Below the pieces are notes generated by a model, which was given only the letters and a program-made list of their open reading frames with translations, searched no databases and had not been told where the DNA came from. From Candidatus Nitrosocosmicus sp. (GTDB lineage Archaea > Thermoproteota > Nitrososphaeria > Nitrososphaerales > Nitrososphaeraceae): 64,000 bases of DNA. This document shows positions 39,364 to 48,094 of this stretch, one piece after another. Location of the stretch: NCBI GenBank assembly GCA_025934495.1, contig JAICXY010000002.1, forward strand, positions 1-64,000, read 5' to 3'. Position numbers and translations under genes: made by a program. The stretch's first letter is position 1; every line of letters begins with the position of its first letter.

Positions 39364-40758
39364 CTATGTAAATACAAATACTATAAATATGTAATAAATT
39401 AAAATATTTGCTGTTGTTACTATCGCTCCAATTTTAAGGAACTCTATAAATGAAAAAGCCGGTAGACCTTTTGGCTCTGCTGATTCTATGATGATAATAT
39501 TGCTTGCTGCTGCTAAGATAGTAAGATTCCCTGCTATAGTGCTTGCAGCAGCAAGCATCATCCATTGGTTGGTATGATTAACATTATTATTATTATTATT
39601 GATGTTGTTCAATTCATGTCCAAATCCATTATTTATCATCACTTGATTATATAGAGCAACAAAAGGAACATTACTTAATACTTGACTTAAAGATATACTG
39701 ATTAAGGATATCGCTGCATTACTTTGGAGTAGGTTGTTTCTATCAGGCGCTGGAAAATATGATGTCGCTTGAGAAATGAAACCTGAAGACCACAAACCAG
39801 AGGAAAATATAAACATTGAAGCAAAAAAGATAAGAATAGTAAAGTCTACTTTTGCCAATATTGCTCTTCGCTCTTTGCTAAATGTATAAAGTGCTGCTGC
39901 CCCAAGCAATGCAATAACACTTAGACTGAAACTTGCAGTAAAATGAAAAACAAATTGGATTATCTCTGATAAAATAAAGCCTAATACAGTTATTATCAAG
40001 ATGAAAGTTGAAACTTTTGCTAATGGCCGATTTATCTTTATATTTTCTATATTGTCTTTAATTTGAAGATTATATTGTTTGCTAGAATTATTGGAGTTTT
40101 GAAATATCTTTACAATAGAAGGCGATAATGAAAGGTCTTTTTTAAAATAGATTTTTAATATAAGAAAAGTGACAAAGAGGTTTATTATAGTTGGAATACC
40201 TAATATCTTTATAAAAGTTATAAATGGAGTTGGAATCCCGCTTTGAATTGCTATTAAGAGATTTTGAGGATTTCCAATTGGAGTCATGGCACTTCCAATT
40301 GTAATCCCAAATGACAGAGCAATTAGAAAAACTTGAGGTCTAATCTTTGTTTCTCTTGTAATATGAATTATAAATGGAATCCCTAATACAGCAATTGTAT
40401 CATTTACTAAAAATGCAGACAGAAGTCCCATACCTACCACAAAAACCATTAGTATCAAAACATGGTTGCCATTTGTCATTGACAACATCTTCAATGCTAT
40501 TTTCTTTAAGACACCAGAAATATCTAAAGCAGAAACAATACTAAACATTCCAAAAAGAAATCCTATTACATCTACATTGATAGACTTTAAAGCTGATTCT
40601 ATACTAATAATTTGAAATCCAACTACAAGTGCAGCACCTATAACCATCGATATCCATAGTGGAATATTGAATTTCTTTCTTCCAAAGATAACGAGAAAGT
40701 AAACGATTGCAAAAATGGCAATAGCAGTATAAGGTGATGATGGTGATGGTTGTTGCAA
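39364..40758 (-). CDS. ArsB/NhaD/SLC13-type ion transporter permease
   Basis: A 464-residue protein with about 11-12 hydrophobic helices. The family pattern is clear: DVIGFLFGMFSIVSALDISG, then FLVNDTIAVLGIPFIIHI, and TPIGNPQNLLIA, a loop of the ion-transporter superfamily that includes arsenite, citrate and sodium/proton carriers. The second half repeats it with FSSGLWSSGF and SNVPFVALYNQ. The transported ion cannot be decided. It lies between the two TIR-bounded regions and belongs to neither. Confidence 0.85.
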   Translation of the reverse strand: MQQPSPSSPYTAIAIFAIVYFLVIFGRKKFNIPLWISMVIGAALVVGFQIISIESALKSINVDVIGFLFGMFSIVSALDISGVLKKIALKMLSMTNGNHVLILMVFVVGMGLLSAFLVNDTIAVLGIPFIIHITRETKIRPQVFLIALSFGITIGSAMTPIGNPQNLLIAIQSGIPTPFITFIKILGIPTIINLFVTFLILKIYFKKDLSLSPSIVKIFQNSNNSSKQYNLQIKDNIENIKINRPLAKVSTFILIITVLGFILSEIIQFVFHFTASFSLSVIALLGAAALYTFSKERRAILAKVDFTILIFFASMFIFSSGLWSSGFISQATSYFPAPDRNNLLQSNAAISLISISLSQVLSNVPFVALYNQVMINNGFGHELNNINNNNNNVNHTNQWMMLAAASTIAGNLTILAAASNIIIIESAEPKGLPAFSFIEFLKIGAIVTTANILIYYIFIVFVFT

Positions 40759-41075
40759 TATTATCGAATAAAAACATCTTGACTTTATTCGTTGTTTTAA
40801 AGATTTTGTCTGCTTGATCTAAAAGAAGTTATTCTTCGTCTTTAAATAGATAAGATGTCATAAAAACAATGAAAACAAGTGAATAGTATAAACATTAGCG
40901 TAATTCATAAAGTAAATTTATCTGAACTTCAAGTTTGTATCTCTAACAATGTTAGCACAATTAAACTAATACAAAAAATTATATATTCTCTATTTAATAT
41001 AATTATTACAATCTAATGAATAATGATTAATAAATTTTTAAAATTATAATAATAATATCTTAAATATTATAGACG
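40759..41075. other. AT-rich intergenic stretch
   Basis: About 320 bases upstream of the permease; no gene or repeat recognised beyond its expected promoter. Confidence 0.4.
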
Positions 41076-41227
41076 ATGTTAACTTAAGATATTTTATTTC
41101 TTTGTTGTGTTGATAAACAAATAACCTAATCCAGTGTTTTATAAGATTTAATTTCCACCTTTTCTTTTTATACAAGGAAAATGATCATCAAAACTTTCTA
41201 TCCTGTCTTTTATATATTGCTGAATTG
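41076..41227 (-). mobile_element. left part of a family D IS split by the 3.3-kb element
   Basis: It begins ATGTTAACTTAAG, the family end, and runs to TATATTGCTGAATTG. The rest of the same IS resumes at 44546 and ends at 45089. The two parts add up to 696 bases, against 693 for copy 1. Confidence 0.75.
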
Positions 41228-41386
41228 GGCTCTGTAAACTCTCCGTCGGATATTTGTTAACCAAAGTATTGTAAACTTTCGTCGGATGGAAATACTATAA
41301 ATGGATATAGCTAACCGAATTCTTATATTATAAAGCTTTGATTACCCCCAATTACTATAAATATAAACTCAAGAATGTAAAATCAT

Positions 41387-42255
41387 TTGATGGATATCCT
41401 ATCACCTCTATTTCATAATGAACCATGGAAATCGATTACCATACCAATTATCACAGCTTCAGCAACCAGCATAGTATTTACAGTGATAGTTCCTTTTTTA
41501 GAGAAAAGCAAAAAGAAAAATCAGGAAGAATCAACAAACATCATAAAGAAATCTTCAATGTATATACAGGTTGGATTAACCAATCTTTCTCGGTTAATGT
41601 AAACCTTACAAACTTTGATTTGAATAATCTAGAAGTAAAAGTCATTAAACAAATAGTTCCTATTGAAGACTCGAGTAACATGAAACTAACCAGTTTATGG
41701 AGTAAAGCCATCTCTCATTTAAATTGTGATGATTATATTGATGCACATAATAAATTCAATGAAATTAAAAATTTAGAGAATAATTTTAATAATTCGATAA
41801 AACACTTTATAAATATTCATAAGAGTAACCTTATAAAGTTAATAAAATTAAAGAATTCGGATTCCGAAGAATCATTGAATATGTCATTAAGATATATTTT
41901 TTGTAAAACGATAGAATATCATAATCAAACTGAAGGTGTTTCAACTCAATTAGATGATTTTAGGCCTATTACAATAGTAGACAACGATGAATTGGATAGT
42001 TGGTTAGAACTTTCAAACCCATTTCCAGAAAAAGAAACGGAATTAAAAGAGTATTTAAAGAAAAATTATAGTGAAATAATAAAATCTATAAAGAAATTCG
42101 AAAAAGATATTAAAAATTTTGAGAATCCTGTTAAAGAATTTAAAGACAGACTTATTCTTATTGAACAGAATAAACTTGACGGATTAAAAGGTAGGTGTTC
42201 TGTAGACAAACATTCAACTTTATTTGAGAGAGTTAAATCTTGGAAGAGTAACTAG
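41387..42255 (+). CDS. membrane-anchored coiled-coil protein, apparently frameshifted
   Basis: The track gives two overlapping frames: 41387-41602 (one membrane helix, SITIPIITASATSIVFTVIV, then a basic stretch) and 41425-42255 (276 residues, of which from about residue 40 on the sequence is convincing: INKHHKEIFNVYTGWI and long Lys/Glu-rich helices). A shift in the A-rich run near 41510-41525 would join helix and coiled coil into one protein of about 288 residues. Not recognised. Its end overlaps the end of the transposase gene by 23 bases. Confidence 0.5.
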
Positions 42256-43369
42256 CATTCTGTATCAAGGTTAACCATTTATTCTCCCCCTGAACCTCTA
42301 TTCCACATTTCTTAGCTGGCGTTGTTCCTAGGGCTTGATGTTCTCTTATGTAGTTATGAAATATCTTATAGCCTTTCAAGATGGGAGTGTCGGCTTTCTT
42401 CAAACCCCTCATTGTCTTCTCTCTGTCACGGATTTCACCGTTCATTCGTTCCATTTTGTTGTTGTTATGGTCTCCTTGGAGTCGGATGTGATTGATGTGT
42501 CGGCTTCGTGGCCACTTGTTTGTGTATAACTCTCTGTTAAACGCGGTATGAAAGTTTGGTGCGCCGTCACTAATCAAAGTGTTCGGTCTTGTTCCAGCAA
42601 CCTCCTTACCTTTACTGAACAGAGGTGTGATGTCAGCAGTGTTCTTAGTATCTGCTACCTGCTGGGCAATCCAAAAACGGGTTTCATCGTCCATCAGAGC
42701 ATACAAGTATTTCGTGTTACCCTTGACCTTCAAATAAAGCTCGTCAGTTCTCCATGAAATTGAAATCTTCGGTGTTATCTTATCGAGGTATCGTTCCATC
42801 AAAGCAGTGTATTTGTCTATCCAGTTGTAGATAGTCTGATGACTTACATCCATTCCTATCAACTTGAGAGAATGAGCTACGTTCCTCAAAGATTCACCGC
42901 TAAAGTAAAGCTGCATTGCTGTAGTAACCCCTTGAGGATTATGCTTCATCTTTTCAAATCCAATGTTTATAGTGAAGAATTTATGACAATCCCTACACTC
43001 AAACTTCTGAATGTCTCCATGTTTATTTCGTCTAAAGCCATCCTTTACTAAGTTATCTGACTTACAGTATTTACAACTGCCTGTTGTTACTATCGGTTCA
43101 ATCCTTCGAACTTCAACAGTCTTTCTTAACTCTAAACTGAATTCTACAGCATAGATGTGCTTACACTTGACACCTCTAAACATGTGGTCAGCACATGAGC
43201 AAACCCAACCGATAGAGGTGACAAGAATCTTGTAAACTTCATCCCTTGTTAAAGATTTGACTTCATAGTTTCTTTCATTTAGTCTCTTTACATTGGCTTG
43301 AAGTAGTCTACCAGACTCTTCTCTATTGACTTGGTGTTGTTTGCTCATGTTTATACATAATATAAACAT
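42233..43369 (-). CDS. DDE transposase with SWIM and zinc-ribbon domains (family B)
   Basis: A 378-residue protein, apparently intact. In order: a SWIM-type zinc motif (CSCADHMFRGVKCKHIYAVE, about 57-76), a zinc ribbon (CKYCKSDNLV ... FECRDC), a helix-turn-helix region (LYFSGESLRNVAHSLKLIG), and an RNase-H-like catalytic domain with Asp in SWRTDELYLKV, Asp in LISDGAPNF and Glu in NNNKMERMNGEIRD, close to the IS6 arrangement. The MSKQ ATG at 43348 is probably the true start, since the longer start lies in a promoter palindrome. It is likely the enzyme that moves the surrounding element. Confidence 0.85.
   Translation of the reverse strand: MFILCINMSKQHQVNREESGRLLQANVKRLNERNYEVKSLTRDEVYKILVTSIGWVCSCADHMFRGVKCKHIYAVEFSLELRKTVEVRRIEPIVTTGSCKYCKSDNLVKDGFRRNKHGDIQKFECRDCHKFFTINIGFEKMKHNPQGVTTAMQLYFSGESLRNVAHSLKLIGMDVSHQTIYNWIDKYTALMERYLDKITPKISISWRTDELYLKVKGNTKYLYALMDDETRFWIAQQVADTKNTADITPLFSKGKEVAGTRPNTLISDGAPNFHTAFNRELYTNKWPRSRHINHIRLQGDHNNNKMERMNGEIRDREKTMRGLKKADTPILKGYKIFHNYIREHQALGTTPAKKCGIEVQGENKWLTLIQNASYSSKI
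43349..43367. promoter_or_regulatory. perfect palindrome in the divergent transposase/AbrB promoter
   Basis: GTTTATACATAATATAAAC has 7-base arms with a 5-base spacer and abuts the transposase ATG at 43348. It lies in the 80-base region shared with the AbrB-like gene at 43429. It is a candidate operator for that regulator. The adjacent TATACTTAAATATATC and AGTATATACTTATATAA contain the promoters. Confidence 0.5.
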
Positions 43370-43428
43370 ATACTTAAATATATCTATACAAAGTATATAC
43401 TTATATAATTAAGAATGATACAATAAGT

Positions 43429-43578
43429 ATGGCACGATTTAAAACAAAATTGAATAAGTGGGGCAATTCTGTAGGTTTAAATTTACCCAAAGCTTTACGT
43501 GATACTTTTGATTTAAATGATGGAGATGATGTAGAATTAGAAGATAAAGAAGGCTATATCATTCTCAGAAAAGTTTAA
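43429..43578 (+). CDS. AbrB/MazE-like DNA-binding protein, not in the ORF track
   Basis: A 49-residue protein from ATG to TAA: KLNKWGNSVGLNLPKALRDT, then FDLNDGDDVELEDKEGYIIL. This is a classical AbrB/MazE swapped-hairpin domain (W.NS.G.NLPK). Such proteins are transition-state regulators or antitoxins. No toxin gene adjoins it; the nearest neighbour is the divergent transposase gene, whose expression it may repress. A frameshifted relative occupies a comparable place in the second region (37351). Confidence 0.85.
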   Translation: MARFKTKLNKWGNSVGLNLPKALRDTFDLNDGDDVELEDKEGYIILRKV

Positions 43579-43585
43579 AATGAAG

Positions 43586-43999
43586 CTATACATTCAAAAC
43601 ATTCCTACCATAATCATCCATTGTAAGAATACCTTCAATGGATTCATTAGTATCATTTTTAACTAAAAAGGCTGGACAATTCTTAATATCTTCATATACA
43701 TCTGAAATTTTACAACTCTCTTTAAATATTGGAACTTTAGGCAATGAAAGGTCTTTTACTGGCTTGTTAGACCGAAGGACCTCTGGAGTTATATCGGTTA
43801 AACTTAACATATAATATTTTTTTTTACTATCGGTAATTATAATATAATTTAAATCTTCGTCTACCATCTTTCTTGCCACATCTTTTATATTTTCATCGGC
43901 GTTTGCATATTTCACAGAAAAATTCATTATACTTTTTAATGTTTCATTCTTTCTACCAAACAGGTCCTTCATTATATTATCTAATAGTCCAAAGTTCAT
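43586..43999 (-). CDS. CBS-domain-like protein (element cargo)
   Basis: A 137-residue protein with two CBS-like repeats: VKYANADENIKDVARKMVDE, LNYIIITDSKKKYYMLSLTD, then ISDVYEDIKNCPAFLVKN and IEGILTMDDYGRNVL. CBS pairs bind adenosyl ligands and regulate partners. It converges on the AbrB-like gene (8 bases apart) and follows the membrane protein gene at 44437 by 15 bases, so those two probably form an operon. Confidence 0.65.
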   Translation of the reverse strand: MNFGLLDNIMKDLFGRKNETLKSIMNFSVKYANADENIKDVARKMVDEDLNYIIITDSKKKYYMLSLTDITPEVLRSNKPVKDLSLPKVPIFKESCKISDVYEDIKNCPAFLVKNDTNESIEGILTMDDYGRNVLNV

Positions 44000-44014
44000 A
44001 TATAATTAATTATA

Positions 44015-44437
44015 TCATGTATTTTGATTTAAATTACCGTCGATAAATCTTCTATTATTTTCTTGTAACGCTCTATTTACTCTTTGTAATCTTTGTATTT
44101 GACCTCTTAAATGAGGCGACCTTATGCCTTCTTTTACATCTCTTATAGTGATGAAACTATGTACTAATCCTTGCCATCCTATTCCGATTAATAGATATTT
44201 CCATATTGTACTAGGTACTAATGATTGTTGAAGAGTTAAAGAATATATTGTAGTTATAAACCCTCCAGTTATTATAAAAATTGGAATCATAAATTTTCTG
44301 TGTATAGAATCATGGTTTAGATAGCTAAATTCATTTCCAAATAGAACGTTCAAGGAAAGAAATACCATAGAACCTGCACAACCAATAAAAAATAATATAA
44401 TCGCTTCACAAATATTATTCTCAACCATTATTTGCAA
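44015..44437 (-). CDS. three-TM membrane protein with C-terminal coiled coil (element cargo)
   Basis: A 140-residue protein with hydrophobic segments at about 10-32, 48-68 and 78-96, followed by a basic, Gln/Arg-rich helix (GQIQRLQRVNRALQENN) that looks like a coiled coil. Not recognised. It is the first gene of a two-gene unit with the CBS-like gene, reading inward from the right end of the element. Confidence 0.55.
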   Translation of the reverse strand: MQIMVENNICEAIILFFIGCAGSMVFLSLNVLFGNEFSYLNHDSIHRKFMIPIFIITGGFITTIYSLTLQQSLVPSTIWKYLLIGIGWQGLVHSFITIRDVKEGIRSPHLRGQIQRLQRVNRALQENNRRFIDGNLNQNT

Positions 44438-44545
44438 GTCATATTTTATTAGTATATATTAAATTCGGTGGTAAATTATAAAACTATCCGACGAAAGTTT
44501 AAAGGTTATTTTTTAGTGTTTGTCCGACGGAGACCTTACAGAACC

Positions 44546-45089
44546 CTGAATTGTTCTTTCAATAATACTTTTTTCATCCTTGTTTACAAAAGAAGAATGA
44601 AGGTGATAATGTAGATTCAAGAATTTGCATGCTTGTGATGGATACCATGTACCGCCACCATCTGTGGTTGAAACAGAATGTAATCATATTCTTCAACTTT
44701 AGACAGAAATCGTTCAGTAACAATCCTGTTTCACTCTTTGGATATTAGGAAAAAAAGAATTTCTCTATTTTTGGGGTTCAATAAGAATCCAAAGCCATAT
44801 TAGTTCAGAACCACTTTTACCGCAGTTTCATCGATGATATATTCTTTGTTTTTCGTTTTGCTATAAAATTTCTTTGGTCTGTATTTTTGAATCTAGTTTC
44901 AAATAGATACAGGATATATCTTGACTAAAAGTAAAAATTATAACGCTTTAGCAGTGTTTCTGAAGGATAGACCTAAAAAGTACAAGTATAGCCTATAACC
45001 TATAATTTGTGAAGGCGTTCTCTTCTGTTTCTAGACCTTATAGATAAAATAGTCATTTTCAAACTAGAGGTTTTTCCTTAAGTTAACAG
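44546..45089 (-). mobile_element. right part of the split family D IS
   Basis: It starts with the duplicated CTGAATTG and ends with CCTTAAGTTAACAG. Blocks match 11050-11606 and 59030-59600. Stops and shifts throughout. The IS was already decayed, or decayed in parallel, around the 3.3-kb element. Confidence 0.75.
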
Positions 45090-45433
45090 GGCCGGTAAAT
45101 ACAATGTATCTAGAATTATGACCATGTCTCACATATAAGGAAGAACGTAAAAGAAATACTTTGTCCAAGACCACAAGTTCATACATTCAAGTTTCACTCC
45201 AAGAGATTCACTCAAACATATAGTCGCAAGATAGCCATGAATATAAAAAAAGCAAAATAACATTGTCAAAAAACAAGGAAAAACGAACCTTCCTTTCCCT
45301 GATTTGTTATCGGTAATAGTGTTTCTGACCTACACGAGAACCTCAAGAAACAAACAGGCAATGGATTAAGGCATTAATATCCGATCTATAGTATTCTATA
45401 TTGCTAAAATATTAGTCCTAATAAAAAATATAT
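45090..45433. other. intergenic stretch with family A IS end
   Basis: AATTATGACCATGTCTCAC at 45116 is a relic right end of the family A IS. The following ATATAAGGAAGAACGTAAA recurs at 33978, so a longer unit was copied. No gene recognised. Confidence 0.45.
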
Positions 45434-45958
45434 TTACATGCTAAAAGTCCATCCATATGTTTTTTCTAAAAGATGCAATCGTATTCTATCATCATTTTTA
45501 CCTAAAATATTCAAATCTCCTTTAATTTCTGGTGATGATGAATTTAAATCTCTAAAGTAATTCTCAAATCCTGCCGGTGTAAATAATACCAATAGTTTTC
45601 CTTTATCAGGACCAATTTTTTTATAGGAATGCTCTATATTTTTTTCTAATTTTAAAACCATACCTGGAATACTCTTAATATTTTCATTCCCATATCGAAT
45701 TATAAAAGATCCTTCGATTACATATATTATAACATCTTCTAATGAATGCTTATGCAAAGGTACCTCTTTTTCCTTTTCATATGGAAATGTTATTTGTATA
45801 AGAGAATATTTTCCATTACTTTCTTTCCCATTTAAAATTATTGTATATATTATTTCATCTAGATTGTATTTTTGGGAAAATTTGCTAGGATTATTGTGAT
45901 TGTTGCTAGATTCTTTAATTTCCAGGAATTCTTTGGAACTATGGACACTCATAACCAA
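45434..45958 (-). CDS. cupin-domain protein
   Basis: A 174-residue single-cupin protein. The two motifs are visible: PLHKHSLEDVIIYVIEGSF (metal His, His, Glu) and GMVLKLEKNIEHSYKKIG (metal His). The fold is sure; the reaction is not, since cupins include dioxygenases, isomerases and sensors. The start MVMS could be either of two ATGs. It stands alone, just outside the accessory region. Confidence 0.8.
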   Translation of the reverse strand: MVMSVHSSKEFLEIKESSNNHNNPSKFSQKYNLDEIIYTIILNGKESNGKYSLIQITFPYEKEKEVPLHKHSLEDVIIYVIEGSFIIRYGNENIKSIPGMVLKLEKNIEHSYKKIGPDKGKLLVLFTPAGFENYFRDLNSSSPEIKGDLNILGKNDDRIRLHLLEKTYGWTFSM

Positions 45959-46193
45959 TTTTGAACAAAGGTTAAATAAAATCTTTTAAAAATTATAGAT
46001 CAGAGTATTTTTTGTTCATAAATATTGCCAATTTTTATAGATATTAACAATTTAAATTGATATTCAATTAGAATAGATTTGATGCATGCTTTTATTTTGC
46101 TTTACCATATGATTTTTATGTATAGATACTTTTAGCATTGATTGATTAACACTTTGTTATTTATTATAGATATTTTTATAAATTGATATTCTA
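45959..46193. other. AT-rich intergenic stretch
   Basis: Promoter region of the cupin gene; nothing else recognised. Confidence 0.35.
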
Positions 46194-46336
46194 GAACTTG
46201 CATAATTATACTCCCATCATAATTTTATGATTATCAATTAAATTATTTAATATTTACATTTTAATTTGCGGAATATGATTAAGATGTGTTGTAATAGTAG
46301 AAATTTTTTTAATGGTCCTAATTATGCAAGAGATCT
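46194..46336. mobile_element. MITE family N, copy 2
   Basis: Bounded by AGAACTTGCATAATTAT and ATTATGCAAGAGATCT inverted repeats; it matches the reverse complement of 27455-27600 along its length. Noncoding. Confidence 0.75.
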
Positions 46337-46795
46337 TGTAAGTAAATATAAATTACATAATTCTTCCTATTGGAAATCCACGTATTGCAATCCAGAAGGA
46401 TTCTCACAAGTTTAAATTTTCATAATCTTGAACTTTTCATGTGCATTGTTTTAGTTGTTTGTCTATGTTTTCTTTGCTTTTTATTCAGGCGACAAATGAT
46501 ATATTTATTTTTTAATATTGCTATTATTTAAAATATATTAGCATTTAGTTTATAGATATTACATTTTATCCGATGCTATCTTGGTATTACCATAATGTTT
46601 TACTCTTTTCAATTTCTGGATGTTGAAAATGAGTGTTTAAAAATAGATAGTGAAAGAGAAGAAAATGGGGTTTTTTGATTGTTCCTTAGTTTAAATCAAT
46701 AAATATAAATAGAATAGCAAGATATGATAGAAAATATACCAAGAAATATAATATTTATTTTTTTATGTATTTAAAATAGTTGATAAAATCGTAAG
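46337..46795. other. AT-rich stretch between two MITEs
   Basis: About 460 bases, no gene recognised. Confidence 0.4.
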
Positions 46796-46991
46796 GTTAA
46801 CAGTCATGTAAAATGTATATTATGCTTTCCTGTAAAATAATTGTGTTTATCTATTACAATAGCATATTTATCTTGCACTCTTAACTATGACAAGCATTCA
46901 GTATATGGATGAATATTCATTATAAAAATCATTGTAAAGCGATCAAATACTTTCCAAGATGACGTACCTTTGTGTTTACACAGCTGTTAAT
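46796..46991. mobile_element. MITE family M, copy 3
   Basis: Left end GTTAACAGTCATGTAAAA, right end (reverse complement) ATTAACAGCTGTGTAAACA. The interior matches the reverse complement of 55287-55472 (CTTAACTATGACAAGCA block) and differs from copies 1 and 2, so two subtypes share the ends. Confidence 0.65.
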
Positions 46992-47258
46992 AGAGCCAAG
47001 ATAGAATAAGCCATTTCTCATAATACAAAGGTATGCAAAATTTTTCAAAATCAGGGAACCCTCATTTGAAAAGCAATGCTTTGAATTCCCTCCGCGCGCT
47101 TCAAACATAGATTATTCATAAAGTGTTAAATAGGTTAAAAATGCAAAAATTGCAAATGACGAATCTTTAGAATAACTTAATCTTATTGCGTAATACTAAA
47201 GATAATAATATCTTTACAAATTAGAAAAAAGTGGATTGTAGTTGTAATAATCTTTTAC
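46992..47258. other. intergenic stretch with a hairpin
   Basis: AGGGAA at 47043 pairs with TTCCCT at 47075, with an inner AAAGC/GCTTT pairing and a GC-rich CCGCGCGC after it, an unusual signal in this AT-rich DNA. A small RNA or terminator is possible but not shown. Confidence 0.35.
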
Positions 47259-47999
47259 TCATTTGGGTAAAACCAATATCTGACCAACCATATTTGGCAT
47301 ATGCAAGTGGCATGTGAAGGGTATTATTCCAGGACTATTTGCTACAAATGATACAGTATGTATCTGTCCCCTCAAAAGTGGAAAGGTACCCACCCCATCT
47401 ACAGTAATGAGATGATGTGCACCTTGTACACCTATGAAATGTAGAGTCACTTTATCACCCTGGTTGACTACTATTTGATCCGGTGAAAATGTAAATGATC
47501 TGAAATCCCAAGCTCCTACTTTATTTGGTGCCGTTACCACAAATCCACCTCCATTTGGAATACTTGAACTTATTGGAGGCTTCTCTGCGGGATGAAGTGG
47601 AGTATTCTGGCTACAAGTGTCACATTTTATACCAGCATTAATATTTGTCATTCCATCAAGATGAACTGTATTTATCCAGAATTCCCTATCGAGAGATTTA
47701 CTGGGGTTAATTTGTATTACTGCAGTAGTAGTAGTAGTAGTAGTAGTATTGGTATTGGTATTGGTATTGGTTGTTCCGGACACATTTTTTTTATAGTTAT
47801 CACCTACATTTGTTCCTGATGTATATGTTTGTCCTATTACGTAATGTAGATTTTGGCTACTAATGCCAAGCATCATTGTAGATAATAATATAGCTGTAAT
47901 GGCCATACCTATTGTTTTTGTTTTTGTTTTTGTTTTTGTATTCATTTTCCTTAATTTCTTTTCACATTGTTTTCGTATAAACAAGGATACGAATTTCAT
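47259..47999 (-). CDS. secreted cupredoxin (nitrosocyanin/plastocyanin-like)
   Basis: A 246-residue protein. After a basic start there is a KTKTKTKT run and a signal peptide (IGMAITAILLSTMMLGIS), then a Thr/Asn run (up to nine Thr) encoded by microsatellites, and a cupredoxin domain at about 165-246. Copper ligands: His in GAHHLITV and Cys, His, Met in CHLHMPNMVGQ. A CDTC pair lies in the linker. It is probably an exported electron carrier or copper enzyme. The internal ATG of MNTKTK (residue 19) fits a signal peptide better than the first ATG. Confidence 0.85.
   Translation of the reverse strand: MKFVSLFIRKQCEKKLRKMNTKTKTKTKTIGMAITAILLSTMMLGISSQNLHYVIGQTYTSGTNVGDNYKKNVSGTTNTNTNTNTTTTTTTTAVIQINPSKSLDREFWINTVHLDGMTNINAGIKCDTCSQNTPLHPAEKPPISSSIPNGGGFVVTAPNKVGAWDFRSFTFSPDQIVVNQGDKVTLHFIGVQGAHHLITVDGVGTFPLLRGQIHTVSFVANSPGIIPFTCHLHMPNMVGQILVLPK
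47728..47775 (-). repeat. microsatellites in the cupredoxin linker
   Basis: A GTA run (seven units) next to four ATTGGT units codes for poly-Thr and Thr-Asn; a TTTTTG run at 47909-47938 in the same gene codes for Lys-Thr. All unit lengths are multiples of three, so changes keep the frame. Confidence 0.8.
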
Positions 48000-48043
48000 G
48001 CCTGGATTTCACGTATGGGATTTAAGGATCTGTTTTTTAATCT

Positions 48044-48079
48044 CCACTACCACTATAAGTTATTGCTAAGTAGTAGTGG
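48044..48079. promoter_or_regulatory. inverted repeat between divergent genes
   Basis: CCACTACCAC and GTAGTAGTGG are inverted repeats (9 of 10 pair) with 16 bases between, centred between the cupredoxin gene (minus) and the two-gene membrane operon (plus). It could be an operator shared by both. Confidence 0.4.
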
Positions 48080-48094
48080 TGAAATAGTCTAGAT

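Larger units (their letters stand above)
41228..44545. mobile_element. 3.3-kb TIR-bounded element with cargo genes
   Basis: The left end is GGCTCTGTAAACTCTCCGTC then GGATA; the reverse complement of the right end is GGTTCTGTAAGGTCTCCGTC then GGACA, 4 mismatches in 25. Inside each end a second TAAACTTTCGTCGGAT copy follows (41272 and, inverted, near 44487). CTGAATTG flanks both sides (41220-41227 and 44546-44553), an 8-bp target duplication, and the flanks are two halves of one relic IS. It carries a coiled-coil membrane protein, a DDE transposase, an AbrB-like regulator, a CBS-like protein and a 3-TM protein. Confidence 0.85.
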
